Positions 1 through 7,373 of a stretch of DNA of 18,397 nt are shown here, piece by piece. The notes beneath the pieces are model-generated. The model did not search any database and was not told the origin of the DNA. It saw nothing but the letters and a program-made list of their open reading frames with translations. This DNA comes from an uncultured Hyphomicrobiales bacterium (GTDB taxonomy: Bacteria; Pseudomonadota; Alphaproteobacteria; Rhizobiales; Beijerinckiaceae): assembly GCA_903932565.1 (NCBI GenBank), contig CAIZGQ010000136.1, forward strand, positions 1-18,397, in the 5' to 3' direction. A program made the position numbers and the translations under genes. The stretch's first letter is position 1. Every line of letters begins with the position of its first letter.

Positions 1-1
1 C

Positions 2-208
2 CTGCCGTGGGACAAAGGTGCCGCCGAGATGCACGGGCGCCTGCGGGCTAAGCTGCGTGAGGCACGGACGCCAATCGGAGACTTTGACGAGATGATCGCC
101 GCCCACGCCCTGTCAGTTGGAGCCGTCCTCGTCACGGACAACGAGCGGCATTTCCGCAGAGTAGACGGGCTGGTGGTCGAAAATTGGGTGCGTAGGAAAT
201 CTGATTGA
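2..208 (+). CDS. VapC-like PIN-domain toxin, C-terminal part (partial at left edge)
   Basis: An open frame enters from the left edge and ends at TGA 206-208, giving 68 residues. The segment IGDFDEMIAAHALSVGAVLV followed by TDNERHF is the C-terminal half of a PIN domain. The aspartate in GDFDEMIAAHA and the one in VTDN are the third and fourth acidic residues that hold the metal in PIN ribonucleases. In the VapC family these enzymes cut tRNA or rRNA and are held inactive by a VapB antitoxin encoded just upstream, which here would lie outside the window. VapC proteins are usually about 130 residues, so roughly half is missing to the left. I see no frameshift in the visible part. The family call is firm; the RNA target cannot be told. 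Confidence 0.85.
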   Translation: MPWDKGAAEMHGRLRAKLREARTPIGDFDEMIAAHALSVGAVLVTDNERHFRRVDGLVVENWVRRKSD

Positions 209-672
209 GCACCGCATGGTGGGGTCCGTTGAAAATCGACGCATTAATGCCCGGTTTTTCCAACGAAAACCGACCAGGGTGACCGACCATCCCAGCTCCG
301 TTCAGACGGACAGCGGGCCAAAGTGGGGGCTAATCTGCTTGCCATCGGGCGGTCATCATATTGCGCTACCAGCAGTTCGATTGCAGGTTCTGCCGTCAAT
401 CAGGTCGTCAGCCATCGGATGGCCACGAAGCAGCAGATGCGTTGGTCCGATTAAGGCGCCCAACTTTTGGCGCAGGTTCGGGTACATGAACTGAAGCCGC
501 GGGAAATCCCGACACCGCTGCGGCAGACAGATTGGCGCCGAGCCCCCGAAGTAGGATGCGTACTCTCTGCGAAAGACTGCCGCCTGCCCCCACTTTGGCG
601 CGCATTCACCGGCACGCTCGAGGTCAGTCTTGCGTTTCGACGTGCTCGTCTAGCCCAATCAGGGAGCCCAAG
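209..672. other. Gene-poor stretch with a 14-bp perfect inverted repeat
   Basis: No frame here reads like a protein; the open frames on both strands are arginine/serine/proline-rich composition artefacts. The one clear structure is a pair of inverted 14-base arms, GCCAAAGTGGGGGC at 317-330 and its exact reverse complement at 586-599, spanning 283 bp. The AT-richer part at 215-300 contains runs such as GTTGAAAA and TTTTTCCAAC that look like the non-coding tail of an insertion sequence, but I cannot assign a family. Confidence 0.4.
317..599. repeat. 14-bp perfect inverted repeat enclosing 255 bp
   Basis: The arm GCCAAAGTGGGGGC at 317-330 is repeated exactly as its reverse complement at 586-599. 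The match does not extend further inward or outward. The enclosed DNA holds no recognisable gene. Termini like this fit a small non-autonomous element (MITE-like) or solo ends of a lost insertion sequence. No target-site duplication was seen flanking it, so the mobile-element reading is only a possibility. Confidence 0.4.
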
Positions 673-828
673 TTGCCGCTGTCGTTCCGCCTGGCCGTGC
701 TGGGCGCATGTCTCGCAACTCCCGTCGCCGGCGGCTACCCGTCGTTGCAGAACGATCGCTACTTTCAGTACCAGCTTGTCATTGAAGTGGACGGCCAGCG
801 CCAAGCATTTCAGCAGGACTTTGCCTGA
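673..828 (+). CDS. Possible 51-residue lipoprotein or fragment
   Basis: This frame opens with TTG at 673 preceded by AGGGAG six bases upstream and ends at TGA 826-828. The first 20 residues look like a secretion signal: SFR followed by LAVLGACLATPVAGG, with LGAC resembling a lipobox. The remaining 30 residues (YFQYQLVIEVDGQRQ and on) read like the beginning of a small beta-rich periplasmic protein. The protein is very short and stops abruptly, so it may be the 5' end of a longer gene cut by rearrangement. The region after the stop does not resume in any frame I can recognise. I recognise no family. Confidence 0.35.
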   Translation: MPLSFRLAVLGACLATPVAGGYPSLQNDRYFQYQLVIEVDGQRQAFQQDFA

Positions 829-903
829 GTGACGCCTGGATCCGCAAATAGACAGCGGTGCTGGGTGGGCCTCCGTTGGCAAACACCGGGAAGGGAATGC
901 CAA

Positions 904-922
904 CACCGCTCTGAGGGCGGTG
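904..922 (-). terminator. Weak hairpin just after the LGFP-like gene
   Basis: CACCGC at 904-909 pairs with GCGGTG at 917-922 around a seven-base loop, starting five bases beyond the stop codon of the minus-strand gene. There is no U-tract after it on that strand, so intrinsic termination would be inefficient; it may only be a 3' end stabiliser. Confidence 0.3.
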
Positions 923-927
923 GTCTG

Positions 928-1929
928 TTAGGGGCAGGGCAAGGTGACGTAGTTGCTGAAGAGCACTCCAAGTATCCCTGGAGCCGGGCGCGAGTCGGTA
1001 GCCGACACGTGAAAGGGTAGTCCACTATTACAGGCGAGGGATATTCGCATTTTGAGTCCCCCAACTGGTGTAGAACTCTGTTGGAAGTTCCGCTCATGAA
1101 ACACGTCATCGACAACGCGCACCGTGACGGTCTTGTTGGGTAGGAACCGAGACCCCGTAACGTCAAGAATTGTCCCAGCTCCCGCACCTTCAGTCGTTGC
1201 GCTAATTGTCGGTGAGGGAATTTCCGGCGGTGGGTTTCTGGGGGGTACGTTCGGCGGCGGGATATCTTTGGCCGAGATAGTGCCGCCAACGGGAATAGTC
1301 CACCCATGGTGGTAGCCCCCGCCGCTACGCCCCTCGACGATGAATGTGTACGTCCCCGGGGTGTCGAAGTCAAAGTCCCACCAGCCATCGGTGACGCCGG
1401 AAATGTCGCGTTGCCCGATGTTCTGCCCGTCGCGGTCCCACCGGATGAGATACTTGTCGTAGCTCCAGTTGTCATTCGTCGCCCACTGGACGCGGAAATG
1501 GGCCTTGTCCCGAATCGCCCAGATGGTCATGCGTGGGCCCTGATCGGGTGTCCACGCGATCTGGCCCTTTTGGAACGTCTGCAACCGCCCGTTGCGTCCC
1601 GGAACGCCGTGCTCCGGCTCAATCGGGCAGCCGATGCGATCCTTGACAATGCCTCCGGCTTGGTACTGGTGGCGATCGACCGTGCGCCAAGTGTCGCCAA
1701 TCAGCCCGTACGGAACGGGGGTCCCCGCCGGGCACTCGGTAGCGGCAGCGGGGCCGGCGAACCCTGCAACCAGGCCACCGGCGACCAGGATGGCGGTGAC
1801 GGCGCCTGTGCTCGTGGCAGTGACGGTCTTACGGCACGTGGCCTTGCCCGAAAGGAAATTTTTAACCTGTTCACGCCAATTTGCAGCGGCACGCGCGCGT
1901 CGGTCGCTAGGGACTGCTTGGATTTCCAT
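928..1929 (-). CDS. Secreted or membrane-anchored protein with LGFP-like repeat and proline linker
   Basis: A 333-residue protein starting at ATG 1929, chosen because GAGAGG lies about seven bases upstream and an N-terminal signal/anchor follows at the right distance; the frame stays open to 2199 but without signal-like sequence. Residues 1-33 are basic, 38-63 are hydrophobic (AVTAILVAGGLVAGFAGP) and end in AAATEC, so it is exported and may be cleaved. Residues 92-138 resemble an LGFP repeat: IGCPIEPEHG, then GRLQTFQKGQIAWTPDQG. Residues 140-216 look like a beta-sandwich (WDFDFDTPGTYTFIVEG). A proline-rich linker lies at 222-240 and a second beta domain at 241-333 carries two cysteines that could pair (C300, C332). 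LGFP repeats are known from cell-surface proteins, notably in Actinobacteria, where a wall-binding role has been proposed. A cell-surface role here is inference. Confidence 0.75.
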   Translation of the reverse strand: MEIQAVPSDRRARAAANWREQVKNFLSGKATCRKTVTATSTGAVTAILVAGGLVAGFAGPAAATECPAGTPVPYGLIGDTWRTVDRHQYQAGGIVKDRIGCPIEPEHGVPGRNGRLQTFQKGQIAWTPDQGPRMTIWAIRDKAHFRVQWATNDNWSYDKYLIRWDRDGQNIGQRDISGVTDGWWDFDFDTPGTYTFIVEGRSGGGYHHGWTIPVGGTISAKDIPPPNVPPRNPPPEIPSPTISATTEGAGAGTILDVTGSRFLPNKTVTVRVVDDVFHERNFQQSSTPVGGLKMRISLACNSGLPFHVSATDSRPAPGILGVLFSNYVTLPCP

Positions 1930-2253
1930 GTTCTGGCCTCTCAAAAGGAAGTCTTTCTGGGCTGCGTTCGCGTCGGCGCATCGCTTTGCGAGCTTTAGGT
2001 TCCCCGCAAGTACGACCAGCGAGATCAGCGGGCTGGCACGACCGACCTGGCTGCGTTGACGACACGAGGGAGTCATCAAATGCTGCGGAGCGGCGGTGGT
2101 ATGCATGGCTGCGATCTCCGGTGAGGTGGTGCCAGCAACACCTCGCATGGAGCCACTTTGCCTCTGCGGCTTTGCCCTTGCGAATGGAATGCAACGCACA
2201 GTGGAAATCGCGCAATGAACGGCTTCGCCTGCGGCCGAATGGCCGGCTATCCC
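1930..2253. other. Intergenic stretch between two minus-strand secreted-protein genes
   Basis: The 324 bases between the 55-residue peptide gene and the LGFP-like gene contain no convincing gene. The minus-strand frame of the downstream gene remains open through it, but the product would be arginine/serine-rich with no signal peptide and no ribosome site at its far end. This is probably a leader or promoter region for the LGFP-like gene; I could not identify a clear promoter. Confidence 0.4.
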
Positions 2254-2421
2254 TCAGCCCTGCACGCCGGCGTAGACCGAGGCAGAGGCGACCTGGGGCG
2301 CGCTGCCTTGGTTCGGCAGACCGGCCATGCCGAACACGATGGTGGCCGTGACGACGACGGTGACGGCGCTGGAGAGAATAGCGGCGGCGAGCTTGCTGGG
2401 CTTGGCATTGACATAGTTCAT
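2254..2421 (-). CDS. 55-residue single-span membrane or secreted peptide
   Basis: The start at ATG 2421 is supported by GGAG about nine bases upstream on the minus strand. The protein has a short basic N-terminus (MNYVNAKPSK), one long hydrophobic segment at about residues 11-33 (LAAAILSSAVTVVVTATIVF) and a small polar tail that contains no charged residues (GLPNQGSAPQVASASVYAGVQG). It could be an uncleaved single-span protein, or a cleaved signal with a roughly 20-residue released tail; ASA near residue 47 is a possible signal-peptidase site but lies far from the core. It is in the same direction and upstream of the LGFP-like gene, whose N-terminal segment has a similar threonine/valine/alanine-rich character. 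A 12-base palindrome, GAAAATATTTTC at 2520-2531, lies about 100 bases upstream. No family recognised. Confidence 0.6.
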   Translation of the reverse strand: MNYVNAKPSKLAAAILSSAVTVVVTATIVFGMAGLPNQGSAPQVASASVYAGVQG

Positions 2422-2613
2422 TTGGATATCTCCAGTCTGGGTTTGGGGCGTTGGATGCGCCGAGATTGGCGCGCTTAACTTACAAAGCGCGAGTCGGCAG
2501 TCGGGGACACCATCCTTTTGAAAATATTTTCCAGAACGAGAGAAATCGCGTGGATCTTCGGGCATCGGCGCTCTGGCAAACTTGGACTCGCTTACGCTCG
2601 ATGACCCTCGACT

Positions 2614-3060
2614 TCAACGATCCAGAAGGATCTCTTCGGCGATCGCGACAGGGGACCTCAGGTTAAGCGCTTGCAGCGCAGAGACCAGTGCGGGCGAATC
2701 AGCCATCGTCGCCTCAGCCCAGACACGTGCCCTGCCCTCCAGCGTCGTCAGCGTCGAGATTCCCGCAGCCCATGTCGTGACGACTCGGGCGTTCCGTGCA
2801 TCCAGACTCACCGCCGCCAATCCTTTCAAAATCGCCACCGCCGCCCCGATATCCACCTACTTCCGACCCTCCCAAGCCACCGTCTACCCTACGCAGACCT
2901 GGGCGCCCTGCACGTCGAACAACCCGACACTCGGCGCACTGCGCGACCGTGGGGACTGATCGATTGGTGCGAGCCCTTGCAAGCGCACTGCGCGCTTCTC
3001 ACTGACGGCCACAGCCGCGTCATTGGCACTGAGGAACCCGCCATGTGGCGGATCCCGTCA
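2614..3060 (-). pseudogene. Decayed SbcD-like metallophosphoesterase, C-terminal part
   Basis: The minus strand here encodes the C-terminal part of a protein homologous to the intact phosphoesterase at 6134-7348. The last 80 residues (2856 to 2614) align without gaps at roughly 40% identity by eye, sharing RAAGIS/WAAGIS, TLEGR and the IA..LL tail. Read upstream in the same frame, DVQGAQVCVG-stop-TVAWEGRK-stop-VD matches DLAGTYVRVRWTVPEETREWVD in the intact gene. TAG stops at 2884-2886 and 2857-2859 sit exactly where the homologue has tryptophan (TGG), so single-base changes explain both. Similarity fades further up, with GFL near 3031-3042 and a TGA at 3058-3060. The N-terminal catalytic motifs are not found. 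The remnant is too divergent to be a recent duplicate. Confidence 0.75.
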
Positions 3061-3293
3061 ATGGTCGGGGTCTGAATCCAGCTTGGGGGAGCATTTCAGA
3101 ATCGGGCTGCGTGGTAGGCTGCGGCAAAAGATCATCCAAGAACATGTCGGTCACGCGCGATTCGGCCGCGTTGCGAGTGCTCCGCCTAAACCCAGGAAGA
3201 CTCTGCGTAGGTTGCACGAAGCAGGGGGTTGCCGCTCATTCTGCAACCAGGGCCACGTAGCCCTCTCCATCGCATTCGATAGAGGAATCCGTA

Positions 3294-5915
3294 GTGACCG
3301 TCTTGTTAACTTTCTTATTGGTGGCCTGGGCCTTCTACCAAGCGAGCCTCATTCGCGCACTCACCCAAAGGGTCCTACGCTTGGAAGCGGCGCGCGATGA
3401 TGTGGTCGCGCAAACGCCAGCGCTGCCGTCTTGCAACGACGCTCTAGCTTCCGTATCCGCGACCGACGCGATCAGTGAAGTGCCTAAGGCGGATAGTCCC
3501 GCCGTAGTGGTGCCGACCATCCCGTCCACCTGGCCGGAAGACCCTCCTAGAGCCAACAAAGCCTTAGCGCCTCAGCCCGTCGCCCGATCGTTGTCGGACG
3601 ACGTCACGCTATCCCCAATGGCGGACGCAATGGCGCAGGCACCCGAAGCCCGTTTGGCCCCGCCTGCCGCGCTCGATACGCTGTGGGCGCTGATCAAGGG
3701 CAATCTGTTTGCGGTGGCAGGAGTGGGGCTGTTGCTGTTGGGCTTCGCCTTCTTGTTCAAGTCGATCCATTGGGGAAATTTGCTGTCCCCAAGCGCCCGG
3801 ATAGCGCTTGGCTGGGCCTTCGCCGCCGCCTTGAGCTACCTTGGGACACGGGTCAGTGCCCGAAACGCGTTGTGGGGCCAAGTGGCCCAGGGAGGGGGCG
3901 CGGCCGTGGCCTATCTCGCTACCTATGTGGCCGCCACCAGCTACGAAATGCTTCAGGAGCACGCGGCGCTGGCCGCGTTTACGGGGATCGCGGCATGGAC
4001 CGTATGGCGGGCCCTGCATGAGAACGGCAAGATCCTCGCTGCCGTGGGGTTTCTCGGTGCGTATGCAGCCCCGCTGCTCGCGCTGAATCATTCTGGCCCC
4101 CTCGACTTCAACCTCGCCTACGGCCTCTTGACGACCTTCGCGGCCTTGCTGGTGAGTCAGCGACGTGGCTGGATCGAGATCGCGGTGCACGCGCACCTCT
4201 GTGCGGCAGGACTCGCCTCCCTGGCCTACGCGCGCAACAGCGCGCCGCTTCCGCCGTGGGAGCAGCAACTCTTTCTGCACCTCTATCTCGCCCAATTTTT
4301 TGGGTGGTTCGTGCTGAGATCACGCAAGGTCCTGAAGGATCCGCGTGAGATCGGCCTGACCGCCGCATGCGTGAGCGTGACGGTCATTTCCTATGTTGCC
4401 CTTCAGCAGTGGTTGCTGGGTCATCCGGCCTTTTCGATCGCCATGGGGCTCGCGTCGGGCGTGCTGATGACGGTCGCGTGGAAGACTGTTCCCAGGACAT
4501 CCTGGGTCCTGCGGGAAACGACCTGGGTTCTCGCCGGCCTGACGCTGCTTGCCGCCCTGGTCGGCGCCGACGCTGTCCTCGAATATCGCGATATCGCGAT
4601 CTACACCGAGGGCGCCATCCTGCTGCTCGGCACGACGCAGGGTTCGTTCGGCCGCGCCTGGCTCGGTCGGCTGTTAATCGTGGTGGGCGCCGCGATGACC
4701 TTGCGAGACGGTGGCCCAGCCGCCTTGCTGGTGCTGGGGGTTGGAGCGTATGCATTGGCGTGGTGGCACGAGACGCGTCATCAGGAAACCGAGTTCCAGA
4801 TCCAGGGATGGGTGTCTGCGCTGGCGGTACCCATGCTCGGAATCCGTTGGTTCATCCCGGACGGGATCATCGCGATGCCCTTGCTCGACCCGTCGCGATG
4901 GACCGGCGTCGGCGCCGTCGTCTTCACCGTGGTCGCCTACATAGGCATGTTGACCGTGCGGGTGATCCCGGCGCGAGCGCGCCTCGAATCGAGGCAAGCG
5001 CAGATGCTGTTGGTGTTTCTCGCACTGGCGTGGACGCTGCTGCTGGCGTGGCCAACCGGCGAGGCGCTGGCGGCGCAGGCCCTCACCCTTGCAGGAACGC
5101 TCGCCACGGCGGCGACCGCATTCACGCGGCACGCGACGGGGCATCCAGCCGCCAATACGACGCGCAATATTGCCACCTACGCCTGCGGGTTCGGCCTCGT
5201 GATGCTCACGGCGATTGTGGACCTCAAGGCGGACGGCGGTGTGCGACTCGCCGCTTGCCATGGCGCACTCGGCGCCAGTGCCTACGCGGCTTTGCTGGCC
5301 TCCGGATGGCTCGTACGCCGCCTGCATTGGCCAGAGTTGGGGAGCGCGGCGCCGAATGCGATTCCTAACCTCGCCCTGCTCGGCGCACTACTCGCCGCGC
5401 TGGCACTGCTGCCGTTTGAACGCGTCGCTGCCCCAACGACGGTCATCGACTTCTTCGTGACGGCGCAGTTCGGCCTCGTCTTCGCTGTGAGCTGGATCAC
5501 CGCGCAGCGACTCGTCACGCCAATCGATCCAGGCGTGCGTCGGGTCATCGCGACCACGGGGCTGATCATTGCCTGCTTTGTCTGGGTGCTGGCATTCGGA
5601 TCCGGCTGGTGGGACGCCTGGAACGCTGCCAACTCGAGCGCGCTGCTCACCTTGCTTGCCGCAGCAGCGGGCGTGGCGTTGCTGATTCACCAGTCGCGTT
5701 CTGGCAACGCGGCGGCCTGGCGCGCATCGGCTGCGGTCTGTGTCATCGGCATGCTGAAGCTGCTTTCCCTGGTCGGCAGTGCGCTGCTTTCGCCGATTGG
5801 CATCGCCGGTAGCCTCTTGGGTATGGGGGCGCTATTCCTGGGTGCCGGGTACATAGCGCCGCAACCGCCTGGCGAGGCAGCCATATCGCAGGCCGCATCT
5901 TCGCCCCCCGGTTGA
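3294..5915 (+). CDS. DUF2339 family polytopic membrane protein
   Basis: An 873-residue protein with GTG start at 3294 preceded by AGAGGA about seven bases upstream. Residues 1-16 form a membrane segment, followed by a short helical stretch (IRALTQRVLRLEAARDDV) and a proline/alanine-rich linker to about residue 125. From there the protein is almost entirely membrane helices, at least twenty by eye, separated by very short loops. The opening of this block, LDTLWALIKGNLFAVAGVGL then LLGFAFLFK, is the hallmark of DUF2339 (predicted membrane protein family), and the length fits (usually 600-1000). The function of the family is unknown; an envelope role is guessed from its topology. It is transcribed alone, convergent with the phosphoesterase operon and divergent from the decayed paralogue. 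The C-terminus is a soluble proline/alanine tail. No truncation seen. Confidence 0.9.
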   Translation: MTVLLTFLLVAWAFYQASLIRALTQRVLRLEAARDDVVAQTPALPSCNDALASVSATDAISEVPKADSPAVVVPTIPSTWPEDPPRANKALAPQPVARSLSDDVTLSPMADAMAQAPEARLAPPAALDTLWALIKGNLFAVAGVGLLLLGFAFLFKSIHWGNLLSPSARIALGWAFAAALSYLGTRVSARNALWGQVAQGGGAAVAYLATYVAATSYEMLQEHAALAAFTGIAAWTVWRALHENGKILAAVGFLGAYAAPLLALNHSGPLDFNLAYGLLTTFAALLVSQRRGWIEIAVHAHLCAAGLASLAYARNSAPLPPWEQQLFLHLYLAQFFGWFVLRSRKVLKDPREIGLTAACVSVTVISYVALQQWLLGHPAFSIAMGLASGVLMTVAWKTVPRTSWVLRETTWVLAGLTLLAALVGADAVLEYRDIAIYTEGAILLLGTTQGSFGRAWLGRLLIVVGAAMTLRDGGPAALLVLGVGAYALAWWHETRHQETEFQIQGWVSALAVPMLGIRWFIPDGIIAMPLLDPSRWTGVGAVVFTVVAYIGMLTVRVIPARARLESRQAQMLLVFLALAWTLLLAWPTGEALAAQALTLAGTLATAATAFTRHATGHPAANTTRNIATYACGFGLVMLTAIVDLKADGGVRLAACHGALGASAYAALLASGWLVRRLHWPELGSAAPNAIPNLALLGALLAALALLPFERVAAPTTVIDFFVTAQFGLVFAVSWITAQRLVTPIDPGVRRVIATTGLIIACFVWVLAFGSGWWDAWNAANSSALLTLLAAAAGVALLIHQSRSGNAAAWRASAAVCVIGMLKLLSLVGSALLSPIGIAGSLLGMGALFLGAGYIAPQPPGEAAISQAASSPPG

Positions 5916-6034
5916 ACAGACTGCCAAGCGCTGGATACTCGATCCAACATCTGCCTCGACCGATCGCGACGCAGCGCCCTGACGAGAAGGCGGGCAGGCG
6001 ATGACAGGGGCCCGGGTGAAATGGCTGGCCCCCT

Positions 6035-6054
6035 GCCCTGTGCCACGGGCTTTT
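6035..6054 (+). terminator. Weak intrinsic terminator candidate between convergent genes
   Basis: GCCC at 6035-6038 pairs with GGGC at 6047-6050, followed directly by TTTT. A longer imperfect pairing is possible from 6010 (GCCCGGGTG against CACGGGC). It sits in the 218-base gap between the DUF2339 gene and the converging phosphoesterase gene, where a terminator is expected, but the short stem is unconvincing. Confidence 0.3.
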
Positions 6055-6133
6055 AGTCCACTGTACGTCACGAATCCGTGTTCATGACGTTGCTCGCGCC
6101 TCGACCGAACGCTCGATCGCCGTTGGCACCCCT

Positions 6134-7348
6134 TCAAGGCCTACCCGACAGCAAGTCCCCGGCAATCTGCGCAGGCGTCTGCAGGTCTAGAGCGGCCAGC
6201 GCGAGGAGCAGCGGATCTACAGGGGACTGTGTGCCCTGCGCCCAACACCGCACACGGCCCTCCAGCGTAGGGACCCGTGAAATCCCCGCAGCCCGCGCTG
6301 TCACCGCAGGAATCACCCGCCCCTCCAGCCGTACCTCGGCAGCCGCCCCGAACAGGGTGGTAATCGCATCCCGGTCGACCCATTCGCGCGTTTCCTCGGG
6401 TACGGTCCAGCGCACGCGCACATAGGTACCCGCCAGATCGTCCCGTTGCGCATAACCACGCAGCGTCGCCAGATCCGGCGGACCGTCAAATGCGAGTTCA
6501 ATCGTGCGACGGGCGGGGGTCGGGACCATCGTGCACGACGCGCCCGCAGTGTCGATATCCCATACCAGAAAACCCTTTTCACCCTCCTCCCCATAGTGCA
6601 GTCGAGCGACCGATCCCGCGTAGGCAATGAGTCGGCCACCCCACTCCCACATCTGGTGCTTGTGGATGTGTCCCAGCAGGAACGCAGACACCCCTGCCGA
6701 AAACAGCGTGCCGGTCGTGAACTCGTGATCAAAGCCGGCCATGGGGACACCGTGCTCAGTGATGCAGCCATAGACCGTCCCGTGGGACACCCCAATGGTG
6801 GGCACACCGCTCATCCTTGCTGCTGCGTTGGTAGGACCGAAACCCTGCAGAAGCAGCGCCAGGTGCTCACCGACGGCACCCGCCGCCTCCGTGGCGCCGA
6901 CCGCGGCCGCGACAGTCGCCTTGTTGATGGTCGGAATGCAGGAAAACACCGCGCGCGCTCCTGCGGGCACCTCATCGAAGCGCCAGCCCTGGCAGGGCAA
7001 CCAGTTGCCCTCGCTCATGAGCGCGACCTGCTCGATGCGGTCCGCTACGTGGACTGGAAAATGCCCACCCAACAACCTGAACACTTCCAACGTCCCAGGC
7101 GGCTCATGCGAGAAGGTCCCCTGCAGCATCAACACCGGGCAGTGGTCGGCGAGACGCCGGACGTTGCGCGCCAGTGCCGCCACCGCAGGGGCATGGACAT
7201 CGAGCGCATGGTCGGTGGCATCGCCAGAAATCAATGCGCAGTCCACACCGGCTGCAATGGCGGCATCCACGGCAAACGTGAAACACCGATCGACTTCGAG
7301 CAAATGCTTCGCGCAGTAATGCAGATCAGAAAAGTGGGCTATACGCAT
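6134..7348 (-). CDS. SbcD/Mre11-like calcineurin-type metallophosphoesterase
   Basis: A 404-residue protein, ATG at 7348 with GAGGT eight bases upstream. The five phosphoesterase motifs are in order: D8-L-H10, G42-D43 with D46, GTFSHE at 77-82, H189 in VSHGTV, and G226-H227-I-H229. YAGSVARL at 243-250 matches the YxGS segment after the GHxH motif in SbcD/Mre11 nucleases. These enzymes use two metals (usually manganese) to cut DNA ends and normally pair with an SbcC/Rad50 ATPase; none is encoded here. Motif III departs from the usual GNHD/E. The C-terminal 80 residues match the decayed copy at 2614-3060. It is the last gene of a probable operon, 25 bases after the metal-binding protein gene. 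A DNA nuclease role is inferred; another phosphodiesterase substrate is possible. Confidence 0.85.
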   Translation of the reverse strand: MRIAHFSDLHYCAKHLLEVDRCFTFAVDAAIAAGVDCALISGDATDHALDVHAPAVAALARNVRRLADHCPVLMLQGTFSHEPPGTLEVFRLLGGHFPVHVADRIEQVALMSEGNWLPCQGWRFDEVPAGARAVFSCIPTINKATVAAAVGATEAAGAVGEHLALLLQGFGPTNAAARMSGVPTIGVSHGTVYGCITEHGVPMAGFDHEFTTGTLFSAGVSAFLLGHIHKHQMWEWGGRLIAYAGSVARLHYGEEGEKGFLVWDIDTAGASCTMVPTPARRTIELAFDGPPDLATLRGYAQRDDLAGTYVRVRWTVPEETREWVDRDAITTLFGAAAEVRLEGRVIPAVTARAAGISRVPTLEGRVRCWAQGTQSPVDPLLLALAALDLQTPAQIAGDLLSGRP

Positions 7349-7373
7349 CGCAGTAACCTCAGGCGTGGTCTGA

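Noticed and set aside
1930..2199. N-terminal extension of the LGFP-like protein
   Set aside because: The frame is open, but a good ribosome site and a basic-plus-hydrophobic signal start at 1929; the extension has no such features.
2520..2531. Palindrome GAAAATATTTTC as a regulator site
   Set aside because: AT-only palindromes of this length arise easily in AT-rich leaders and there is no second copy; kept only as a note in the peptide gene entry.
3023..3400. Plus-strand frame containing QEHVGHA, similar to the tyrosine recombinase LLGHA box
   Set aside because: No catalytic arginine or tyrosine in the right order surrounds it, and the minus strand of its first part is the decayed phosphoesterase.
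4367..5368. Long open frame on the plus strand inside the DUF2339 gene
   Set aside because: It is a shifted frame of a GC-rich gene; its product is arginine/glycine-rich without helices or motifs, while the overlapping frame gives a coherent polytopic membrane protein.
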